Source: CAZLMW01 sp964560875 (lineage in GTDB: Bacteria; Myxococcota_A; UBA9042). Taken from it: 11,205 nt of DNA. Location: positions 1-11,205 of the forward strand of contig CAZLMW010000187.1 in NCBI GenBank assembly GCA_964560875.1, in the 5' to 3' direction. Both the position numbers and the translations under genes were made by a program. Positions 6,143 through 11,205 of the stretch are shown in pieces; within the stretch, counting starts at the first letter, position 1, and every line of letters begins with the position of its first letter. The notes under the pieces were generated by a model. That model was given only the letters and a program-made list of their open reading frames with translations. It was not told the DNA's origin and ran no database searches.

Positions 6143-8623
6143 GTGACCAAGACCACGCCTCTCCGCGCTCCCGCCGCGATCGCTATCGCGTCCCTTCTGT
6201 CCTTTGTTTTTGGTGCTTGCGCCGCACCGCCCCCCGAAAACGCTGCGCCGGTCGACGACCTCGTAAAGCCGGCTGATAACAAGCCGGATGACAAGAAGCC
6301 GGACGATAACAAACCGGATGACAAGAAGCCGGACGACAAGAAGCCGGACGACAAGAAGCCGGACGACAAGAAGCCGGGCGACGTCAAACCCGATCCGAAG
6401 CCGAAAACACCGCCGTTCGTGCTGCCGGACAAGGGCAACACGGCGCCGTGCCTGACGATCGAGGATATCTACGTCAAGCGCGTCTGGGCCCCCTTCATGT
6501 CGACGACGTGCGGAAAGTGCCACCAGCCGATCGGCATGGCGAAGGACACCAAGTTCGTGCTGCGACCGGCGTCCGAGTCCGACGCGATCGAGCGCAACAT
6601 CGAGATGCTGACCAAGCTCGCCAAATTCGACGTCGACGGCGTGCCGGTGCTGCTGCTCAAGCCGACCAACGCCATCGACCACGCGGGCGGCAAGGTGCTC
6701 GAAAAGGACAGCGAAGAGTACAAGGCGCTGCAGCTCTTCATCGACCGCATCGAAAACCCCGTCGCATGCGTCAAGCCGCCTTCCGAGACATTTTTCAACG
6801 GCGTTGAGCTCACTGGGCCCCAGGCCACGCTGCGCAAAGCGTCGCTGAACCTCGTTGGTCGCGTGCCGACCGAGTCGGAGATGGAGACGGTCGAAGACAG
6901 CGGCCTCAAGGGTGTGGGCCTCGTGGTCGACCAGCTGATGACCACCGATGCGTTCATCCGTCGCGTCAAGGAGCTGTACGCGGACATCTTCCTGCAGGGC
7001 CGCTACGACCGCTACAACAACGCGGTCAACCTCGTGGACGGCGCCAAGTTCAAGGACCGCATGTGGTATGAGCTCGCGCGCTACAACAACCCGCAGATCT
7101 ACGGTTCGCTCGTCGCCGGCGTGAACCGAGGCGTCGCGCGTCAGGCCACCGAGCTCGTTGGCCACATCGTCAAAAACAACCGCCCGTTCTCCGAGGTGTT
7201 GACCGCCGACTACACGATGACAAACGCCTATGCGGCGCGCAGCTACGGCCTCTACGGCATCGGCTACAAGGACGGCCAGGACCCCAAGAAGGTCGACGCC
7301 AACGCGTTTTTCCCAGTGAAACTGCCCGGCCTGCCCCACGCTGGCGTCCTGACCACCCCTGCTTGGCTGGCGCGCTTCCCAACCACGCCGACCAACCGCA
7401 ACCGTCACCGAGCGCTGAAGATCTACGAACAGTTCCTCGCGACCGACGTGCTGGCCCAAGAGGACCGACCGACCGACGTGACCTCGATCAGCGGCTTCAA
7501 CCCGACGATGTACAACCCGCAGTGCGCCATCTGCCACAGCATCGTCGACCCGATCGCCGGCACGATGCAGAACTGGGACTCGGCCGGACGCTACATGCCG
7601 CCGAAGAAGGGCTGGCACCAGGACATGCGGCCGCCGGGGTTCTCGCAGACGACGATGCCGTTCACGCAGAGCCACCAGGCCGCGCGCTGGCTCGGCAAGC
7701 AGATCGCCAGCGATCCGCGCTTCGCCCTGTCGACCATCCACACCGCGTACAAGCTGCTGACCGGCAACGAGCCGCTGAAGATGCCCACCGACACCGAGGC
7801 GAAGGACTTCGGCCCCCGGCTGCGGGCGTACGACGCGCAACATGACGACTTCCAGGCCATCGCCAAGTCCTTCATCAAGCAGAACGGCAACTTCAAGGTG
7901 GCCATCAAGGGTGTCGTGCTCAGTCGCTGGTTCCGCGCCCGCAACGTCGCCAAGTCCGAGCAGCCGCGCATCGAAGAACTCAAGCACGTCGGCACCGCGG
8001 AGCTCCTCACGCCCGAGCAGCTGGATCGCAAAATCACGGCGTTGCTCGGTTTCTCGTGGCAGAAATCCGCCAAGAGCGCCCACCTGCTTCGCCCCAACGG
8101 ATCGTTCTACATGCTGTATGGCGGCATGGACGGCGACGCGGTCGAATCGCGGGTTCGTGTCCCGAGCGGCATTATGACGGCCCTGGTCGAGCGCATGGCC
8201 AACGAGATGGCCTGCCGCGTGGTTCCGCGCGAGATGAAGATGGCCGCGGGCTCCCGCAAGCTGCTACCGGTCGTCACTTTGAACACGGTGCCGGAGACCG
8301 AAGACGGCAAGGTCGACGCGCAAGCCGAGGCGCTCATCCGCGCGAACATCCAGCACCTTCACGCGCACTTGCTCGGCGAGTCGCTCGACGCCTCCAGCCC
8401 CGAAATCGACGCGACCTGGCAGCTCTTCCGCGACACGTGGCTGGAGACGAGCGCCGATCCCAAGGGCACCCTGCCCGGCGCGTGTCACGTGACAAAGGAC
8501 TTTGCGACCAATGCGAACCTGCCCAAGGCGCAGCGGTTGACCAACGATGACAACGGCACGGTGCGCGCGTGGATGGCGGTTGTCAGCTACCTGCTCACCG
8601 ACTACCGCTTCACGCACCAATAG
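6143..8623 (+). CDS. Di-haem c lipoprotein, PSCyt1/DUF1549/DUF1592/DUF1588/DUF1585-like
   Basis: This encodes an 826-residue predicted lipoprotein from GTG (833 from ATG 6122). The signal peptide ends FGAC (Cys26). A Lys-Pro-Asp linker (about 42-90) precedes a PSCyt1-like cytochrome segment with CGKCH at 123-127 and the family's LLLKPT...HAGGK element. A DUF1549-like region follows (about 215-300, with RKASLNLVGRVPTESE), then DUF1592-like sequence (TADYT at 354-358). A second haem motif, CAICH, lies at 461-465 in the DUF1588-like context DPIAG...WDSAGRY. DUF1585-like sequence follows (TGNEPL...VLSRWF), then a roughly 200-residue C-terminal region with LLTPEQLDRKI and LYGGMD. These families are exported, frequent in planctomycetes and myxobacteria, and of unknown biochemical function. 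Two CxxCH motifs imply covalent haem and an electron-transfer role. It heads the operon, and its stop overlaps the Shine-Dalgarno of the DUF1501 gene. Confidence 0.85.
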   Translation: MTKTTPLRAPAAIAIASLLSFVFGACAAPPPENAAPVDDLVKPADNKPDDKKPDDNKPDDKKPDDKKPDDKKPDDKKPGDVKPDPKPKTPPFVLPDKGNTAPCLTIEDIYVKRVWAPFMSTTCGKCHQPIGMAKDTKFVLRPASESDAIERNIEMLTKLAKFDVDGVPVLLLKPTNAIDHAGGKVLEKDSEEYKALQLFIDRIENPVACVKPPSETFFNGVELTGPQATLRKASLNLVGRVPTESEMETVEDSGLKGVGLVVDQLMTTDAFIRRVKELYADIFLQGRYDRYNNAVNLVDGAKFKDRMWYELARYNNPQIYGSLVAGVNRGVARQATELVGHIVKNNRPFSEVLTADYTMTNAYAARSYGLYGIGYKDGQDPKKVDANAFFPVKLPGLPHAGVLTTPAWLARFPTTPTNRNRHRALKIYEQFLATDVLAQEDRPTDVTSISGFNPTMYNPQCAICHSIVDPIAGTMQNWDSAGRYMPPKKGWHQDMRPPGFSQTTMPFTQSHQAARWLGKQIASDPRFALSTIHTAYKLLTGNEPLKMPTDTEAKDFGPRLRAYDAQHDDFQAIAKSFIKQNGNFKVAIKGVVLSRWFRARNVAKSEQPRIEELKHVGTAELLTPEQLDRKITALLGFSWQKSAKSAHLLRPNGSFYMLYGGMDGDAVESRVRVPSGIMTALVERMANEMACRVVPREMKMAAGSRKLLPVVTLNTVPETEDGKVDAQAEALIRANIQHLHAHLLGESLDASSPEIDATWQLFRDTWLETSADPKGTLPGACHVTKDFATNANLPKAQRLTNDDNGTVRAWMAVVSYLLTDYRFTHQ
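6266..6400 (+). repeat. 15-bp tandem repeat encoding a K-P-D-D-K/N linker
   Basis: Nine in-frame 15-bp units follow the consensus AAG CCG GAC GAC AAG. The last two are degenerate (KPGDV and KPDPK), and three consecutive units (6326-6370) are identical. They give a zwitterionic proline-spaced stalk behind the lipid anchor. Near-identical units suggest recent slippage, and copy number may vary between strains. Because the unit is a multiple of three, changes stay in frame. Confidence 0.92.
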
Positions 8624-8627
8624 GAGG
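8622..8627 (+). promoter_or_regulatory. Consensus Shine-Dalgarno AGGAGG for the DUF1501 gene
   Basis: A perfect AGGAGG starts inside the TAG stop of the upstream gene and lies 7 nt before ATG 8635. It fixes the start of the DUF1501 gene and rules out the longer in-frame start at 8569, which would also lose the Tat signal at the N-terminus. It is the strongest ribosome binding site in the window. Confidence 0.85.
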
Positions 8628-8634
8628 CAACATC

Positions 8635-9906
8635 ATGGCGCTTTCCAGACGTGATTTCCTGACGTTGTGCGGCCTGAGCGGCGTCGCCGTGTCGCTCCCT
8701 TCCCTGCCTCGCTGGGCCGATGCCGCCCCGAAAAAGCCCGCGAACATGGGCCCGCTTTGGGTGCTCGTGCACGCCGGCGGTGGCTGGGATCCGACAAGCT
8801 TCTGTGACCCGAAAGGGCGCAAGAACGAGCTGCAGCCCAACCCGATCAACAAGTACATGACCGGGGACATCCAGACGGCCGGCAACATCGCGTATGCCCC
8901 GTCGGCGGCGAACAAGGCGTTCTTCGACAAGTGGTACAAACACCTGCTGGTCATCAACGGCATCGACATGCAGACCAATGGCCACCGGTCGGGCACGCGG
9001 CACACGTGGTCCGGTGATCTCAAGGACGGCGGCGCGACGCTCGGCGCGTTGATCGCTGGCACCCGCGACCCGTCTCTGCCGATGGCGTTCGTCTCCAACG
9101 GTGGCTACAGCGCCACCGGCGGATTGGTTGCGTTGACCCGCGCCGGCTCGCCCGAATCCCTGGTCGAGATCAGCAAGCCCAACTACGTCTCGGCCTCGGG
9201 TACGGATATGTATCACTCCGCGGCGACGGCGACGCGGATTCGCAACGCACGTGCCGCCCGAATGGCCCGTCAACAAGGCCGCCTGCGCCTGCCCACCGAC
9301 CAGGGCGCGCTCGGTATGTTGCATCTCGCGAGGCTGCGGCAAGAAGACCTGACGAAGCTGCAGGACCATCTGCCCAAGAAGATCGACGCGAGCAACAACC
9401 GCCTCAAGCGCCAGGCCCAGATCGCCGTTGCGTCGTACAAAGCGGGGCTCTGCGCGGCAGCGAACCTCACGGTCGGTGGATTCGATACCCACAGCAACCA
9501 CGATGTCGCCCAGGGCAACGCGCTTAAGCGCTTGTTCGAAGGCGTCACGTTCCTGATGAACGAGGCCGAAAAGCAGGGCGTCGCCGACAACATGATCGTC
9601 GTGATGGGCAGCGATTTCGGTCGCACGCCCCGCTACAACGCCGGCAACGGCAAGGATCACTGGTCGGTCGGCAGCATGATGCTGATGGGCAAAGGCATCG
9701 CGGGCAACAAGGTCATCGGCCACAGCACGGACAACTTCCGCTGCGGCACGGTGGACCCGAAATCGCTCAAGCCCGATGAGTACGGCATCCGCATTCGGCC
9801 CGGGCATGTGCACCGCGCGCTGCGGTCGCTCGCGGGGATCGACGGCCACGACATGGCCAAGAAGACGCCGGTCAAGGGCGACCTGCTGCCGCTGCTCAAG
9901 TCGTAA
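8635..9906 (+). CDS. Tat-exported DUF1501 family protein
   Basis: This encodes a 423-residue protein. It starts with a twin-arginine signal, SRRDFL (Arg5-Arg6), and a hydrophobic stretch, with probable cleavage after ADA at about residue 30. Family marks are GGGWD (48-52), FDTHSNH (283-289), GSDFGRTPR (325-333), NAGNGKDHW (335-343) and the GKGIAGNKVIGHSTD block. DUF1501 is regarded as related to the alkaline phosphatase/sulfatase fold. Asp52, Asp284, His286, Asp327 and His342 are plausible metal ligands (inference). Tat export fits a cofactor or metal loaded in the cytoplasm. DUF1501 genes usually sit beside planctomycete-type cytochrome/DUF1549 or DUF1800 genes, and that pairing is kept here. 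The 11-bp gap upstream and the TAATG overlap downstream place it mid-operon. The in-vivo reaction is unknown. Confidence 0.9.
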   Translation: MALSRRDFLTLCGLSGVAVSLPSLPRWADAAPKKPANMGPLWVLVHAGGGWDPTSFCDPKGRKNELQPNPINKYMTGDIQTAGNIAYAPSAANKAFFDKWYKHLLVINGIDMQTNGHRSGTRHTWSGDLKDGGATLGALIAGTRDPSLPMAFVSNGGYSATGGLVALTRAGSPESLVEISKPNYVSASGTDMYHSAATATRIRNARAARMARQQGRLRLPTDQGALGMLHLARLRQEDLTKLQDHLPKKIDASNNRLKRQAQIAVASYKAGLCAAANLTVGGFDTHSNHDVAQGNALKRLFEGVTFLMNEAEKQGVADNMIVVMGSDFGRTPRYNAGNGKDHWSVGSMMLMGKGIAGNKVIGHSTDNFRCGTVDPKSLKPDEYGIRIRPGHVHRALRSLAGIDGHDMAKKTPVKGDLLPLLKS

Positions 9907-11045
9907 TGGACGCGCGTCCTCTTTTCGTCGCCGCCGCGCTGGCGGCCGTTTTCGCGTCATGCGGCGCCGAGTCGGGGTCGGCGGACGGCAAGGACGATCC
10001 CGTGGACTCGGGCTCGAAAGCGACCGACACCGCCGCAGACGCCGGAGATCCGGGCGATTCCACAACTGCCGCCGACGTTGGCCCCGCAGATTCGGGCTCT
10101 GCGGTGGTCGATGCTGCAAATGGCCCCGAAGATTCGGCCTCTGTGACCGATGCCGGCGCTTCCGCCGTGGAAGCTGGCAGTCTCGACACCGGCGCCCAGG
10201 ACGTGCCCGACCCGCTGCTGCTTTCCGACACCGGCGCAAGCGCCAAGCCAACGTGCAAGGCGTACTGCAACGTCTTTGACGCCAACTGCAAGGACACCAA
10301 GGTCAACCTGCTGACCGGCGCGCTCGCGTCCGCGATGGCGACCCCGACCGCGTGCGTGAAATGGTGCGGCAAGCAGGCCAAGATCCCACTGGGTGACCCG
10401 GGTATCGGCGTGGGCAACACTGTCGGCTGCCGTCTGCACCACGCCGAGCTCGCTGCCAAGTCACCAACCTCCGCCCAAAACCACTGCCCGGCCGCAGGGC
10501 CAACCGGCGGCGGCGCGTGCGGAACGGCGTGCGAAAACTACTGCCACCTCGCCGACACCCTCTGTGGCGGGCTCCACAAGGACACGAAGACGTGCTTGCT
10601 CGAGTGCGCCGGTGTGCAGGGCGAGTGGAACGGCAAAATCGACTGCCTCATCACCAAGATCGCCAGCGCTGCCATCGATCCCGGCCAGGGCAAAGCCCAC
10701 TGCGCGGCGGCCAAGATTCACAACGCGAAGACGAGCATCTGCAAAAAAGACCTGCCCAGCTTCGCGGCGACCATCAAGACGCAAGGTGGGACGTTCGTGC
10801 CCAAACAAGTCACCGTGACGGTCGGCCAATCGGTGTATTTCACGCTCCCGCAAAACCACAACGCCGCGCAGGTGCTGCCCGAGGTGTGGAAGAAGAACGG
10901 CAAGAAGGCCCTCGCCACCGGGTTCCTGCTGCCTTTTGGCGCCAAGCAGGCGGTCAAGCTCGACCAGGCCGGCTGGGTGCACTACGTCTGCCAAGCGCAC
11001 AGCCAAAACGGCATGAAAGGCCGCATCCACGTGATCAAGAAGTAG
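9906..11045 (+). CDS. Cys-rich lipoprotein with C-terminal cupredoxin domain
   Basis: This encodes a 379-residue predicted lipoprotein with signal peptide and lipobox FASC (Cys19). An Asp/Ala/Ser/Thr stalk of about 95 residues is followed by two copies of a cysteine repeat, C-x3-C-x6-C...C-x3-C...C...HC (117-194 and 209-266). The second copy has shorter middle spacers. A plastocyanin-like domain lies at about 285-379 with His318, Cys362, His365 and Met370 in the order expected for a type 1 copper site (C-x2-H-x4-M). An electron-carrier role for the haem/DUF1501 proteins encoded upstream is inferred. The ATG overlaps the upstream TAA by one base (TAATG) and has no good Shine-Dalgarno, which suggests reinitiation. 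NTVGCR...HA...HCPAAGP sequences of this kind recur in myxobacterial lipoproteins, to my knowledge without a firm function. Confidence 0.88.
   Translation: MDARPLFVAAALAAVFASCGAESGSADGKDDPVDSGSKATDTAADAGDPGDSTTAADVGPADSGSAVVDAANGPEDSASVTDAGASAVEAGSLDTGAQDVPDPLLLSDTGASAKPTCKAYCNVFDANCKDTKVNLLTGALASAMATPTACVKWCGKQAKIPLGDPGIGVGNTVGCRLHHAELAAKSPTSAQNHCPAAGPTGGGACGTACENYCHLADTLCGGLHKDTKTCLLECAGVQGEWNGKIDCLITKIASAAIDPGQGKAHCAAAKIHNAKTSICKKDLPSFAATIKTQGGTFVPKQVTVTVGQSVYFTLPQNHNAAQVLPEVWKKNGKKALATGFLLPFGAKQAVKLDQAGWVHYVCQAHSQNGMKGRIHVIKK
10758..11042 (+). other. Cupredoxin (type 1 copper) domain
   Basis: Residues 285-379 begin with a beta-strand pattern, GGTFVPKQVTVTVGQSVYF. His318 follows in NHNAAQV, then VHYVCQAHSQNGMKG supplies Cys362, His365 and Met370 near the C-terminus. 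All four blue-copper ligands are present and the length is normal for plastocyanin/azurin-like domains. Confidence 0.87.
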
Positions 11046-11090
11046 GGCACTTCATCAAGAAATAGGGCACTTCATCAAGAAATAGGGCAC
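11031..11090 (+). repeat. 20-bp tandem repeat spanning the end of the cupredoxin gene
   Basis: Three copies of TTCATCAAGAAATAGGGCAC are present. The first (11031-11050) differs at three bases and contains the last codons and stop of the cupredoxin gene, while the second and third are identical. A degenerate fourth copy begins at 11091. Each copy contains a TAG (11043, 11063, 11083), and because 20 is not a multiple of three these stops fall in all three forward frames. Confidence 0.93.
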
Positions 11091-11157
11091 GTCTCAAGAA
11101 ATCGCGCGGCTTTTCGGGGCGTGGCGACGCTCATAGTCCCCCAACCAAACAACAATC

Positions 11158-11205
11158 ATGCACCGAGAAGCATTGCTGTTCGGTACTTTAATGGACCTCG
11201 CCGTC
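11158..11205 (+). CDS. Possible start of a further gene, truncated by the window end
   Basis: An ATG at 11158 opens a frame that stays open for 16 codons to the window edge (MHREALLFGTLMDLAV). A second in-frame ATG lies at 11191. There is no Shine-Dalgarno before either, and 16 codons is too few to recognise a family. It overlaps a candidate terminator hairpin. Reported only because the frame is open at the edge. Confidence 0.18.
   Translation, partial: MHREALLFGTLMDLAV
11163..11190 (+). terminator. Candidate terminator after the rightward operon
   Basis: CCGAGAAGC-ATT-GCTGTTCGG can fold into a 9-bp stem with one mismatch and one G-T wobble and a 3-nt loop (11163-11183). It is followed by the T-rich stretch TACTTTA. 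It lies about 120 bp past the stop codon. The T-tract is short, so termination is only plausible. Confidence 0.3.

Noticed and set aside
6067..6441. Minus-strand frame with Ser-Gly-Phe-Leu-Ser repeats
   Set aside because: The periodicity is the reverse-strand image of the 15-bp KPDDK repeat and does not indicate a separate repeat protein.
6128..8083. Open frame of 651 codons on the minus strand
   Set aside because: It is antisense to the di-haem lipoprotein, whose CxxCH motifs and family-specific blocks are on the plus strand. The repetitive valine/leucine stretch comes from reading the KPDDK repeat backwards.
8479..8490. Third haem-binding site in the di-haem lipoprotein (GACH)
   Set aside because: Only a Cys-His pair is present. 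The first Cys of a CxxCH motif is missing.
8569..8634. Earlier in-frame start for the DUF1501 protein
   Set aside because: It would overlap the upstream gene and place the twin-arginine motif internally. The perfect AGGAGG points to ATG 8635.
8602..10251. Open frame of 549 codons on the minus strand
   Set aside because: It is antisense to the DUF1501 gene and the start of the cupredoxin gene, with no recognisable domain and Arg-rich composition.
11031..11110. CRISPR array at the right end
   Set aside because: The 20-bp units are directly contiguous with no spacers, so this is a tandem duplication.

Overview
The window is GC-rich and almost fully coding. It looks like chromosomal DNA of a Myxococcota (delta-proteobacterial) or similar Gram-negative bacterium. 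The evidence is four predicted lipoproteins with signal peptides ending at a lipobox cysteine, long Asp/Ala/Thr/Ser-rich or Lys-Pro-Asp linkers behind that cysteine, cysteine-rich modules of the kind common in myxobacterial surface proteins, and a planctomycete-type cytochrome/DUF1501 pair that also occurs in Myxococcota. The taxonomic call is inference. There is no rRNA, tRNA, transposase, integrase or CRISPR array.

Layout. Two operons diverge from a short intergenic region (about 5998-6142). The leftward operon holds two tandem paralogues (5997 to 2965, then 2965 to 101) joined by a one-base TGATG stop/start overlap. Each is a lipoprotein with an acidic linker, a 22-cysteine module and a large Asp-box (BNR/sortilin-like) beta-propeller. 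The 22 cysteine spacings are identical in the two proteins. The first paralogue also carries a C-type lectin-like domain inserted in the propeller region, with an EPN sugar-specificity motif.

The rightward operon holds three genes: (i) a lipoprotein with a KPDDK-repeat linker, two CxxCH haem c motifs and DUF1549/DUF1592/DUF1588/DUF1585-like regions (6143-8623); (ii) a Tat-exported DUF1501 protein (8635-9906); (iii) a lipoprotein with a duplicated cysteine module and a C-terminal blue-copper (cupredoxin) domain with a complete His-Cys-His-Met ligand set (9906-11045). A perfect AGGAGG separates the first two, and a TAATG overlap joins the last two. A 20-bp tandem repeat starts within the 3' end of the last gene and puts a TAG stop in each of the three forward frames.

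Working model (inference): all five products are exported and four are membrane-anchored. Haem c and blue copper in one operon suggest an extracytoplasmic electron-transfer or oxidation module built around the DUF1501 protein. The divergent lectin/propeller lipoproteins could bind a surface polymer, possibly a glycan. No substrate can be read from the sequence. The outer 100 bp on the left and 160 bp on the right hold simple repeats, weak terminator candidates and one doubtful partial ORF.
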